Below, in pieces: positions 43,071-51,238 of a stretch of 64,000 nucleotides of DNA. The stretch comes from Janthinobacterium rivuli (GTDB taxonomy: Bacteria > Pseudomonadota > Gammaproteobacteria > Burkholderiales > Burkholderiaceae_D). The notes below the pieces were generated by a model, which made no database searches, was not told where the DNA came from, and saw only the letters and a list, made by a program, of their open reading frames with translations. The position numbers and the translations under genes were made by a program. The stretch lies in contig NZ_WFLJ01000010.1 of the NCBI RefSeq assembly GCF_009208735.1, forward strand, positions 124,001 through 188,000. The letters are read 5' to 3'. The number at the start of each line of letters is the position of its first letter. Position 1 is the first letter of the stretch.

Positions 43071-44231
43071 TCAGGCCGCCTTTTTCTGCGGCGCGGCCGG
43101 CACGATATTGCTGGCCATGACTTCGCCAAAGGGGCCGCTCAACGATTGCTCGCCCACGGCCTTGCCCTTGCCCAGCAGCGGGAACACCAGTTCGGCAAAG
43201 CGGTACGATTCTTCCAGGTGTGGATAGCCGGAGAAAATGAAGGTATCGATGCCCAGGTCCGCGTATTCCTGCATGCGCGCCACCACCGTCGGACCATCGC
43301 CCACCAGGGCCGTGCCCGCGCCGCCACGCACCAGACCCACGCCTGCCCACAGGTTGGGCGACACTTCGAGCTTGTCGCGCCGCCCGCCGTGCAGGGCCGC
43401 CATGCGCTGCTGGCCCACGGAATCCATCTTGCCGAAGGCCGCCTGCGCCTTGGCGATGATGTCGTCGTCCAGGTGGCTGATCAGTTCATCGGCCGCGCGC
43501 CAGGCCGCCTCATTCGTTTCGCGCACGATCACGTGCAGGCGGATGCCGAAGCGCACCGTGCGCCCGCGCTTGGCGGCGCGCGCGCGGATGTCGGCGATCT
43601 TCTCGGCGACCGCGGCGGGCGGCTCGCCCCACGTCAGGTAGACGTCCATCTGCTCGGCCGCCAGTTCGTGCGCGGGCTCGGACGAACCGCCGAAATACAG
43701 CGGCGGATACGGCTTCTGCACGGGCGGATACAGGGTTTTCGCGCCCTTCACCTGGATATGCTTGCCCTCGAAATCGTAGCCGGCGGCGCCGCCTTCGCCC
43801 GCCAGGGTGGCGCGCCACACCCTGATGAATTCGTCGGAAATTTCATAACGCTTGGCATGGTCCGCAAACAGGCCGTCCGCCTCCAGTTCCCCCTGGTCGC
43901 CGCCCGTGACGACGTTGATCAAGAGGCGCCCGTTCGACAGGCGGTCAAACGTGGACGCCATGCGCACGGCCAGGCCGGGCGTGGACAGGCCGGGCCGCAC
44001 GGCCACGAGGAATTTGAGTTTTTGCGTCACGCTGATCAAGGACGACGCCACCACCCACGCATCTTCGCAGGAGCGGCCCGTCGGCAGCAGCACGCCGCCG
44101 TAGCCGAGCGTGTCGGCGGCCACTGCCACCTGGCGCAGATAATCGGCATCGACGGGGCGTGCGCCCTGCGACGTGCCCAGGTAGCGGCTGTCGCCGTGGG
44201 TAGGGATGAACCAGAAGACATTCAATGACAT
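43071..44231 (-). CDS. ssuD: FMNH2-dependent alkanesulfonate monooxygenase
   Basis: A 386-residue TIM-barrel bacterial-luciferase-like enzyme: [58 protein letters not shown] and [15 protein letters not shown] are diagnostic for SsuD. It cleaves the C-S bond of alkanesulfonates with FMNH2 and oxygen to give an aldehyde and sulfite; reduced flavin comes from SsuE encoded upstream. Length matches the family. Confidence 0.96.
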   Translation of the reverse strand: MSLNVFWFIPTHGDSRYLGTSQGARPVDADYLRQVAVAADTLGYGGVLLPTGRSCEDAWVVASSLISVTQKLKFLVAVRPGLSTPGLAVRMASTFDRLSNGRLLINVVTGGDQGELEADGLFADHAKRYEISDEFIRVWRATLAGEGGAAGYDFEGKHIQVKGAKTLYPPVQKPYPPLYFGGSSEPAHELAAEQMDVYLTWGEPPAAVAEKIADIRARAAKRGRTVRFGIRLHVIVRETNEAAWRAADELISHLDDDIIAKAQAAFGKMDSVGQQRMAALHGGRRDKLEVSPNLWAGVGLVRGGAGTALVGDGPTVVARMQEYADLGIDTFIFSGYPHLEESYRFAELVFPLLGKGKAVGEQSLSGPFGEVMASNIVPAAPQKKAA

Positions 44232-44247
44232 GGTGTGTACTCCTTGA

Positions 44248-45246
44248 TTATTTGGTGCTGGTGGCCAGCTGGCGCGCCGGCAGCAGCGCATCCTTGACGA
44301 CGATCGGTTTCGGAATCAGCTTCAGGCTGGAAAAGGCGTCCGCCACCCTTTGCTGCGAGGCGATGACGTCAACCGACACGGGTTTGACGCCATACGCATA
44401 GCGCGCGGCGGCCAGCGCCACGACGTCTTTACTCAAGCCCGTCTGCGCCGACAGGATCGTCGCCACCTCGTCCGGGTTGTTGCGGCCCCAGTCATCGACC
44501 TTGGCCACTTCATCGAGCACGATGCGCAGGATCTCGGGGTTTTTCTCCGCATAGGTGCGCGAGGCCAGGTAGAACTGGTAGTTCGCCACCAGGCCCTTGC
44601 CGTCGGCCAGCACGCGCGCGCCCAGCTGCTTTTCGGCGGCCGCCAGGAACGGGTCCCAGATGGCCCAGGCATCCACGCTCCCCCGCTCGAAGGCGGCGCG
44701 CGCATCGGCCGGCGGCAGGAACACGGGCTGGATGTCGGCGTACGCGACGCCGGCCTTTTCCAGCGCCTTCAACAGCAGGTAATGCACGTTCGAGCCCTTG
44801 TTCAGGGCGATTTTCTTGCCCTTCAGGTCGGCCAGGGTGCGCAGGCCGGAACCCTTGGGCACGACGATGGCTTCGCTGGCGGGCGACGCCGGCTCATTGC
44901 CGACATACACCAGGTTGGCGCCGGCTGCCTGGGCGAAGATCGGCGGCGCCTCGCCCACGGTACCGAAATCGATGCTGCCCACGTTCAGGCCTTCGAGCAG
45001 CACGGGGCCGGCCGGGAACTCCGTCCATTTCACGCCCACGCCCTGCTCGGCCAGGCGTTTTTCCAGGGTGCCGCGCCCTTTGAGCAGGGTCAATGTGCCG
45101 TATTTCTGGTAACCGATGCGGACCTCGCCCTTGGCTTGCGCCTGCGCCGCGACCGGCATGCCGGCCGCCATCACGCCGGCGACGGCAGAAAACAGCAAAC
45201 CCAAAGTGGTACGGCGCGAGAGGCGTTGTGCGTGGCGGTGTGTCAT
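44248..45246 (-). CDS. ssuA: aliphatic sulfonate ABC transporter substrate-binding protein
   Basis: A 332-residue periplasmic binding protein. The signal region has a twin-Arg ([15 protein letters not shown]) and cleaves after AQAQA. The mature part shows [47 protein letters not shown] and [15 protein letters not shown], all SsuA traits. AAAGGA lies seven bases before the ATG. Confidence 0.95.
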   Translation of the reverse strand: MTHRHAQRLSRRTTLGLLFSAVAGVMAAGMPVAAQAQAKGEVRIGYQKYGTLTLLKGRGTLEKRLAEQGVGVKWTEFPAGPVLLEGLNVGSIDFGTVGEAPPIFAQAAGANLVYVGNEPASPASEAIVVPKGSGLRTLADLKGKKIALNKGSNVHYLLLKALEKAGVAYADIQPVFLPPADARAAFERGSVDAWAIWDPFLAAAEKQLGARVLADGKGLVANYQFYLASRTYAEKNPEILRIVLDEVAKVDDWGRNNPDEVATILSAQTGLSKDVVALAAARYAYGVKPVSVDVIASQQRVADAFSSLKLIPKPIVVKDALLPARQLATSTK

Positions 45247-45271
45247 GGTGCTTCCTTTGGTCGGTGAATAA

Positions 45272-45892
45272 TCAGGCGGCTTGATAATGGGGCGCGTAAG
45301 GCTGGTCCTGCAGCGAACGCACGGGGAGCGGGATCTCGGCTGGCGCGGTCGGACGCCGGCCCCGCAGCACGAACAGGCCGCTGGAGAGTTCCTCGATGCC
45401 GGCCTGTACGCGTTCGGCAATCGGCGCGTCCAGGCTCAGGCCCCGCTCCTCGTGCCAGTCCAGCTGCTGCGCATTGGCATAGATGCTGGTGAAGACTTGC
45501 TTGGCGCCCAGCGCATGCAGCACGGGACGCAGCGCATAGTCGAGCGCCAGGGTATGCGCATGGCCGCCGCCCGTGGCCAGCGGCAGCACCAGCTTGCCGG
45601 CCAGGCCATCTTGCGGCAGCAGGTCGAGGAAGGCTTTCAGCAAGCCCGTATACGCAGCCTTGTAGATGGGCGTGGCGATCACGATGGCGTCCACGTCCGC
45701 CACGGCGCGCACGGCGCGGGCAATCGCCGCGTCATCGTAGTCGGCCAGCAGCAAGGCGCGCGACGGCAAGTCGCGCACATGCAGACTGGCGTAGCCGTGG
45801 CCCTGCAGCGCCAGCTGTTCGCCGATATGCAGCAGCAAACGGCTGGAACTTGAGGGGAGTTGCGGGCTGCCGCCCAATAACAAGATGCTCAT
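45272..45892 (-). CDS. ssuE: NADPH-dependent FMN reductase of the alkanesulfonate system
   Basis: A 206-residue flavodoxin-like reductase: ILLLGGSPQLPSSSSRLLLH (phosphate loop), ATPIYKAAYTGLLKAFLDLLPQ and ATGGGHAHTLALDYALRPVL. It reduces FMN for SsuD. It is the first gene of ssuEADCB, and its promoter must lie in the 254-base divergent region shared with the SfnB-like gene. Sulfur-starvation control by a CysB/Cbl-like regulator is expected but no clear site is recognised. Confidence 0.94.
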   Translation of the reverse strand: MSILLLGGSPQLPSSSSRLLLHIGEQLALQGHGYASLHVRDLPSRALLLADYDDAAIARAVRAVADVDAIVIATPIYKAAYTGLLKAFLDLLPQDGLAGKLVLPLATGGGHAHTLALDYALRPVLHALGAKQVFTSIYANAQQLDWHEERGLSLDAPIAERVQAGIEELSSGLFVLRGRRPTAPAEIPLPVRSLQDQPYAPHYQAA

Positions 45893-45990
45893 GTGATGCC
45901 CGTCCCTGTAGTTTGTCGAAAGTGGCGTTGCTCGGATGCTTGCAGCCTATCGCCATCAGCGGCCGTGTAAAACGAATGCTTTCGCGCTTC

Positions 45991-46075
45991 GATATGCGTT
46001 TTTTGACTATCCGGGCCTGACACCCCGCAAGCGAAGGCGCCGCTCCCCGCGCGGCTTTTTTCGCATATCCATGCG
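45991..46075. promoter_or_regulatory. inverted repeats in the divergent ssuE / SfnB-like control region
   Basis: GATATGCG (45991-45998) followed by six T, and six T followed by CGCATATC (46062-46069), form matched inverted copies 63 bases apart. The second copy belongs to a further dyad, CGCAT-ATCC-ATGCG (46062-46075). The arrangement suggests two sites for a sulfur-responsive regulator acting in both directions. The remainder of 45893-46146 holds no gene. Confidence 0.45.
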
Positions 46076-46146
46076 CGGTTTTCTTCGTGTACGGCGCGCG
46101 CCTGGCGGTGCAATATCGGCCTCATCGTCTTTCTGGAAATTCACTC

Positions 46147-47361
46147 ATGTCTAGCGCTTTTCTCCATGCCGCCCGTCCCCGGTCGCCTGTGCCGGAACCC
46201 CTGCAGGACGCCATCCGCGTCGCCACAAAGCTGGCCGCGCGCCTGGCCGAAACGGCCAATGCCCGCGACCGGGCCGGCGGCCACGCGGCGCAGGAGCGCG
46301 CATGGCTGCGCGATTCAGGCTTGCTGACCTTGTCGATCCCCGTGGAATTCGGCGGCCAGGGCGCGTCCTGGCCCCTCGTGTATCAGGTGATCCGCATCCT
46401 GGCGCGGGCCGACAGCGCGCTGGCGCATGTCTTCGGCTTCCACCATTTGCAGCTGGCCGGCCTGCAGCTGTACGGCAGCGCGCAACAGCAGCGCCGCCTG
46501 CTCACCTTGACCGTCGACGAGCGCCTGTTCTGGGGCAATGCCTTGAATCCCCTCGACAAAAGAGTCACGGCCAGCGACAGCGACGACGGCTTCATCCTCG
46601 ACGGCATCAAGAGCTTTTCTTCCGGTTCCGTGGGGTCCGATTGGCTCACCGTCTCGGCCTGGCACGCGCCCACGCAGACGGCGCTGATCGCCGCCCTGCC
46701 CACGCGCGGGGATGGCGTGACCGTGCAGGCGGACTGGGACGCCTTCGGCCAGCGCCAGACGGATAGCGGCAATGTGCATTTCAAGGCGGTCACCCTGCCC
46801 CACGAGCTGGTGCTGCAGGCGCCGGGCCAGGCAGCCACGCCGCAAGCCACCGTGCGCTCGCAGATCGCGCAACTGATCATGAGCAATCTCTATCTGGGCA
46901 TCGCCGAAGGCGCGTTCGAGGCGGCGCGCCGCTACACGGGCGAGCAGGCGAAAGCCTGGTTTGCCTCGGGCGTGGACCAGGCAACGGACGACCCGTTGAT
47001 CCAGCACCGCTACGGCCAGCTGTGGCTCTTGCTGCGCCCCGCGCAAGTGCTGGCCGATGCGGCGGCGCAGGAACTGGAAACCGTATTCCGCAAGGGCGCG
47101 CTGGTGACGGCGCGCGAACGGGGCTTGCTGGCCGTCGCCGTCGCCGAAGCCAAGTGCCTGGCGCACAAGGCGGGCCTGGAAATCAGCAGCCAGATGTTCG
47201 AACTGACGGGCGCCCGCTCCACCTCGGCCCAATACGGCTTCGACCGCTACTGGCGCAACGTGCGCGTGCACACCCTGCACGACCCCGTCGACTACAAGCT
47301 GCGCGACCTGGGACGCTTTGCCTTGACTGGCACGCTGCCCGAGCCGACGGCGTACTCGTAA
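46147..47361 (+). CDS. SfnB/DszC-like flavin-dependent monooxygenase (acyl-CoA dehydrogenase fold)
   Basis: A 404-residue acyl-CoA-dehydrogenase-fold protein of the sulfur-acquisition group: AQERAWLRDSGLLTLSIPVEFGGQGASW, LARADSALAHVFGFHHLQL, KSFSSGSVGSDWLTVSAW and RYWRNVRVHTLHDPVDYKLRDLG. The terminal RVHTLHDP motif with no catalytic Glu is typical of DszC/SfnB proteins, which use FMNH2 and oxygen on organosulfur compounds. It is divergent from ssuE and starts a three-gene sulfur unit. The function on sulfones or related compounds is inferred. Confidence 0.88.
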   Translation: MSSAFLHAARPRSPVPEPLQDAIRVATKLAARLAETANARDRAGGHAAQERAWLRDSGLLTLSIPVEFGGQGASWPLVYQVIRILARADSALAHVFGFHHLQLAGLQLYGSAQQQRRLLTLTVDERLFWGNALNPLDKRVTASDSDDGFILDGIKSFSSGSVGSDWLTVSAWHAPTQTALIAALPTRGDGVTVQADWDAFGQRQTDSGNVHFKAVTLPHELVLQAPGQAATPQATVRSQIAQLIMSNLYLGIAEGAFEAARRYTGEQAKAWFASGVDQATDDPLIQHRYGQLWLLLRPAQVLADAAAQELETVFRKGALVTARERGLLAVAVAEAKCLAHKAGLEISSQMFELTGARSTSAQYGFDRYWRNVRVHTLHDPVDYKLRDLGRFALTGTLPEPTAYS

Positions 47362-47382
47362 TTCAACCACCAAGGAGCCACC

Positions 47383-48210
47383 ATGACCATCGCCCGCCGC
47401 CGCATCCTCCTCACCGCCCTGACCCTGGCACTGGCCAGCGGCTTCGCCCACGCCAAGGATCCGAAAGACATCACCATCGGCACCAGCGCCGGGCCGTACG
47501 CGGACCAGATCAAGCTGGGCATCAAGCCTATCCTGGAAAAACAGGGCTACAAGGTCAAGTTGGTGGAATTCAACGACTATATCCAGCCCAACTTCGCGCT
47601 GGCCGAGGGGTCGCTGGACGCCAATGTGTTTCAGCACATCGTCTACCTGAAGAAGTTCGCGCTGGAGCACAAGCTGGCCCTGACGGACCTGATCACCATC
47701 CCCACGGCGCCGATCGCCATCTACAGCAAGAAGCACAAGAGCCTGGACGACGTGAAGGAAGGCACGACGGTGGGCTTGCCGAACGACCCGACCAACCAGG
47801 CGCGCGCGCTGGTGCTGCTCGACCAGCTGGGATGGATCAAGCTGCGCGCCAACTTCGACCCCGTGCGCGCGTCGGAAAAGGATATCGCCGTCAACACGAA
47901 GAAAATCAAGCTGCTGCCGCTGGAAGCGGCGCAACTGCCACGTTCGCTGGGCGACACCGATTACTCCTTCATCAACGGCAATTACGCGCTGGCGTCGGGA
48001 CTGAAACTGACGGATGCGCTGGTGGCCGAGAAAATCTCGCCCAACTACATCAACCTGGTGGCCGTGCGCACGGCGGACAAGGACAAGCAGTTCGCCAAGG
48101 ACCTGGCGGCCGCCTACCGCTCGCGTGAATTCCTCGACATCACCAATAAACACTTTGCCGGTTATTCGAAACCCGATTACCAGCAAGCGTTGCAGACTGC
48201 CGCGAAATAA
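47383..48210 (+). CDS. MetQ/NlpA-type ABC substrate-binding protein without its transporter
   Basis: A 275-residue binding protein with signal peptide ending FAHA and a mature NlpA fold: ITIGTSAGPYADQIKLGIKPILEKQGYKVKLVEFNDYIQPN, LDANVFQHIVYLKKF and NDPTNQARALVLLDQLGWI. There is no lipobox cysteine, unlike most MetQ. The family binds methionine or related sulfur compounds. No MetN or MetI gene is present in the window, so it must use a remote transporter or act as a scavenger. AAGGAG lies six bases before the ATG. Confidence 0.9.
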   Translation: MTIARRRILLTALTLALASGFAHAKDPKDITIGTSAGPYADQIKLGIKPILEKQGYKVKLVEFNDYIQPNFALAEGSLDANVFQHIVYLKKFALEHKLALTDLITIPTAPIAIYSKKHKSLDDVKEGTTVGLPNDPTNQARALVLLDQLGWIKLRANFDPVRASEKDIAVNTKKIKLLPLEAAQLPRSLGDTDYSFINGNYALASGLKLTDALVAEKISPNYINLVAVRTADKDKQFAKDLAAAYRSREFLDITNKHFAGYSKPDYQQALQTAAK

Positions 48211-48213
48211 GCC

Positions 48214-49605
48214 ATGGCCAAGACGATACGCTTCAACGCCTTCCAGATGAATACCGTGGGCCACCAGTCGCCGGGACTGTGGACGCATGCGCGCGACCGC
48301 AGCCACCGCTATACCGATCCCGCCCACTGGACGGAACTGGCGCGGCTGCTGGAAGAAGGCCTGTTCGACGCGGTGTTCCTGGCCGACGTGCTGGGCGTGT
48401 ATGACGTGTACCGGGGCAGCCTCGATGCGGCGCTGGAACACGGCGTGCAGGTGCCGCTGAACGACCCGCTGGCGCTCGTGCCCATCATGGCGCAGGCCAC
48501 CACGCACCTGGGCTTTGGCGTCACCTGCGCCCTCACCTACGAGCATCCGTATACGTTCGCGCGGAGCATGTCCACGCTCGACCACCTGACGAAAGGGCGC
48601 ATCGGCTGGAACATCGTCACAGGCTATTTAGACAGCGCGGCGCGCAACCTGGGCTTGAGCCAGCAACTGGGCCACGACGAACGCTACGACCTGGCCGACG
48701 AATATCTGGACGTCGTCTACAAGCTGTGGGAAAAGAGCTGGGACGACGACGCCGTCGTCAACGACAAGGCGCGCGGCATCTACGCCGATCCGGCCCGAGT
48801 CCATCCGATCAACCATGCCGGGCGCCACTACCAGGTGCCCGGCATCCATCTGTGCGAGCCGTCGCCGCAGCGCACGCCCCTGCTGTACCAGGCGGGCACC
48901 TCGCCGCGCGGCACGCGCTTCGCGGCGCGCCACGCGGAGGCGACCTTCGTCAGTGGCCCCAGCAAGACGGTGGTGAAGCGCTACGCCGACGACCTGCGCG
49001 CCGCCGTGCGGCAAGGCGGGCGCGATGGCGACGCGCTGCTGATCTACGCGCAGGCGCTGGTCATCACGGGCGCCACGGAAGCAGAAGCGCGCGCCAAGCA
49101 TGCCGATTACCTGCGCCACGTGGACATCGAGGCGGCGCTGGTGCTGCTGTCCGGCTGGACGGGCGTCGATTTCAGCCGCTACCCGCTCGACGCCACCATC
49201 GAGTACATCGATTCGCCGGCCGGCCGCTCGGCGCTGGCCTCGTTCAGCCAGGCCGACCCGGACCGCACGTGGACGGTGCGCGAGGCGGCCGAATACATCG
49301 GCCTCGGTGGACGCGGCCCGGTGCTGGTGGGCGATGCGCGCCAGGTCGCCGACCAGCTGGAAAGCTGGATCGACGCGACGGGCGTCGACGGTTTCAATCT
49401 GGCCTTCGCCGTGGCGCACGACAGCATGGCCGACGTGGTGGCCCACATCGTGCCGGAGCTGCAGCGGCGCGGCCGCTACCGCACAGCCTATGAGGAAGGC
49501 ACCCTGCGCCACAAGGTGTTTGGCCAGGGCCCGCGCCTGCCGGCCGATCACGCAGGGCGCCAGGTCAGCATCGCGCCAGGCGAGGCCACGCTCGCTGCGG
49601 CCTGA
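48214..49605 (+). CDS. NtaA/SnaA/DszA-family FMN-dependent monooxygenase
   Basis: A 463-residue two-component flavin monooxygenase: FNAFQMNTVGHQSPGLWTH, FDAVFLADVLGVYDVY, KGRIGWNIVTGYLDSAARN and YQAGTSPRGTRFAARHAEATF mark the family, which includes nitrilotriacetate (NtaA), pristinamycin (SnaA) and dibenzothiophene-sulfone (DszA) monooxygenases. In this context, next to SfnB-like and MetQ-like genes, an organosulfur substrate is likely. Reduced FMN probably comes from SsuE. It starts four bases after the previous stop. Confidence 0.9.
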   Translation: MAKTIRFNAFQMNTVGHQSPGLWTHARDRSHRYTDPAHWTELARLLEEGLFDAVFLADVLGVYDVYRGSLDAALEHGVQVPLNDPLALVPIMAQATTHLGFGVTCALTYEHPYTFARSMSTLDHLTKGRIGWNIVTGYLDSAARNLGLSQQLGHDERYDLADEYLDVVYKLWEKSWDDDAVVNDKARGIYADPARVHPINHAGRHYQVPGIHLCEPSPQRTPLLYQAGTSPRGTRFAARHAEATFVSGPSKTVVKRYADDLRAAVRQGGRDGDALLIYAQALVITGATEAEARAKHADYLRHVDIEAALVLLSGWTGVDFSRYPLDATIEYIDSPAGRSALASFSQADPDRTWTVREAAEYIGLGGRGPVLVGDARQVADQLESWIDATGVDGFNLAFAVAHDSMADVVAHIVPELQRRGRYRTAYEEGTLRHKVFGQGPRLPADHAGRQVSIAPGEATLAAA

Positions 49606-49610
49606 ACGCC

Positions 49611-49628
49611 GCCCGCGTCCCCGCGGGC
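49611..49628 (+). terminator. short hairpin after the sulfur monooxygenase gene
   Basis: GCCCGCG, a four-base loop and CGCGGGC, followed by ATTTG. It starts six bases after the stop codon and probably separates the sulfur unit from the beta-lactamase gene. Confidence 0.5.
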
Positions 49629-49691
49629 ATTTGCATCCAGTCCCGTTCCGTGTCAGCATACGCCACCTTGGCAACACGGATAAGGAATGCA

Positions 49692-50588
49692 ATGCCCCCC
49701 ACTCCCCTACGCGCGCTGGCCCTGGGCCTGCTGCTGGCCGGTTATGGTTCACCGGCGCTGGCCACGCCGCCAACGCCAGGCTGCGACGTCTGCGCCGCCT
49801 GGAACGCCGACCAGGCGCCGTTCCGCATCTTCGGCAATACCTATTACGTGGGCGTGAAGGGCCTCAGTTCCGTGCTGGTGACGTCGCCGCAAGGCCATGT
49901 GCTGATCGATGGCGGCTTGCCGGAGTCGGCGCCGAAGATCATCGCCAGTATCGGCGCGCTGGGCTTTCGCATCGAAGACGTGAAACTGATCCTCAATTCG
50001 CACGGCCATATCGACCATGCGGGCGGACTGGCCGAGCTGCAGCGGCGCAGCAATGCGCTGGTGGCCGCCAGCCCGTCGGCCGCGCTGGACCTGGCGTCGG
50101 GCGAAGTGGGACCGGACGACCCGCAATACCATGCGCTGCCCAAGTACCCGCCCGTGAAGGACATGCGCCTGGCGCGCGACGGCAGCCGTTTCCATGTCGG
50201 CCCCATCACGGTGACGGCGCACGCCACGCCGGGCCACACGCCCGGCGGCTTGAGCTGGACGTGGGAGTCCTGCGACGGCCCCCGCTGCCTGAACATGGTC
50301 TACGCGGACAGCCTCAACGCCGTCTCGCGTCCCGGCTTCAAGTTCAGCGCCAGCAGCGAGTATCCGAACGCGGTGGCGGACTTGCGCCGCAGCTTCGAGA
50401 CCCTGGAAAAACTGCCGTGCGACGTGCTCGTTTCGGCCCATCCGGAAGCATCGCAATTGTGGGAACGGCTGGAAGCGAGCGCCACGGCTGGCAGCGATGC
50501 CTTTGTCGACCCGCAGGCCTGCCGCGCCTACGCGGCGGCGGCGCGCACCGTGCTCGAGGCGCGCCTGGAACAGGAAAAACAGGAATAA
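49692..50588 (+). CDS. subclass B3 metallo-beta-lactamase
   Basis: A 298-residue periplasmic zinc hydrolase. The signal peptide ends at SPALA. Zinc ligands of subclass B3 are all visible: His104, His106, Asp108 and His109 in NSHGHIDHAGG, His182 in PGHTPGG and His250 in SAHPEAS. LIDGGLPESAP and the WNADQAPFRIFGNTYYVG start are typical of B3 enzymes, among which is THIN-B of Janthinobacterium lividum. It would hydrolyse penicillins, cephalosporins and carbapenems in the periplasm. AAGGA sits five bases before the ATG. It lies outside any mobile element and looks like an ancestral, chromosomal gene. Confidence 0.92.
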   Translation: MPPTPLRALALGLLLAGYGSPALATPPTPGCDVCAAWNADQAPFRIFGNTYYVGVKGLSSVLVTSPQGHVLIDGGLPESAPKIIASIGALGFRIEDVKLILNSHGHIDHAGGLAELQRRSNALVAASPSAALDLASGEVGPDDPQYHALPKYPPVKDMRLARDGSRFHVGPITVTAHATPGHTPGGLSWTWESCDGPRCLNMVYADSLNAVSRPGFKFSASSEYPNAVADLRRSFETLEKLPCDVLVSAHPEASQLWERLEASATAGSDAFVDPQACRAYAAAARTVLEARLEQEKQE

Positions 50589-50667
50589 GCTTGTCAACCG
50601 TGCACGCTGGCGTGGCGCCAATCTGCTACGCTGGCGGCTATACCCATCACGTTAACCAGGAAATGCC

Positions 50668-51147
50668 ATGTTCAAACTCGCCAGACTGATTCCCCTCGCC
50701 GCCATCGTCGCCATCACCGCCGGCTGCGCGCAAACGCCCGTGCGCAGCGATGCAGCCGCCGCCGCGCCAGGCGCCACGTCGCCCGCCAAGCCGGCGCCCA
50801 AGCTGACGGGCACGCAGTGGAAGCTGAAGGAATTGAAGGGCAAGCAAGTGGTACGCAAGGCGCCCGAGCAGCGCGACGTGACCCTGATGCTGGCCGAAGG
50901 CCGCGCCAGCGGCAACAGCGGCTGCAACCAGATGATGGGCGGCTACACCAGCGATGGCGTCAGCACCCTGGCCTTCTCGCAGCTGGCCGGCACCATGATG
51001 ATGTGCCAGCCGCAGGACATGGAACTCGAGCGCCTGCTCCTGACCACCCTGGGCGAAGTCAATGGCTACCGCTACGCCGACCAGGAATTGCTGCTGCTGA
51101 AGGATGGCGTGCCCGTGGCGCGCTATGAAGCGTTGACGGTGAAGTAA
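50668..51147 (+). CDS. META-domain lipoprotein (paralogue)
   Basis: A 159-residue lipoprotein (lipobox ITAGC) with an Ala/Pro-rich linker, then a META domain: GTQWKLKELKGKQVV, SGNSGCNQMMGGYTS, LAFSQLAGTMMMCQP and ELLLLKDGVPVARYE. It is clearly a paralogue of the protein encoded at 40231. It directly follows the beta-lactamase gene after 79 bases, so an envelope or antibiotic-stress role is possible, but this is inference. Confidence 0.88.
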   Translation: MFKLARLIPLAAIVAITAGCAQTPVRSDAAAAAPGATSPAKPAPKLTGTQWKLKELKGKQVVRKAPEQRDVTLMLAEGRASGNSGCNQMMGGYTSDGVSTLAFSQLAGTMMMCQPQDMELERLLLTTLGEVNGYRYADQELLLLKDGVPVARYEALTVK

Positions 51148-51165
51148 AACCCGCACTCCCGCATG

Positions 51166-51238
51166 TGAAGAGTGCCCGAAAAACGTTCAGGGCAAGGCGC
51201 TGCAACGCCGTCATGGACGTTTTCTCGGCCACTCTTCA
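51166..51238. terminator. long imperfect stem-loop between convergent genes
   Basis: TGAAGAGTG (51166-51174) pairs with CACTCTTCA (51230-51238). The pairing continues imperfectly through CCGAAAAACGT and ACGTTTTCTCGG; the loop holds another stem, GGCG/CGCC. It includes the cysE stop codon and probably ends transcription from both sides. It may also be a dispersed repeat. Confidence 0.55.

Noticed and set aside
45893-46146. A sigma54 (-24/-12) promoter for the SfnB-like gene, as reported for sfn genes elsewhere
   Set aside because: I could not find GG-N10-GC with the right context upstream of the start; the nearest resemblance has wrong spacing.
46315-48585. A 756-codon minus-strand open frame under the SfnB-like and MetQ-like genes
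   Set aside because: It crosses three well-supported plus-strand genes and shows only the Arg/Gln/Val-rich composition typical of antisense frames in GC-rich DNA.
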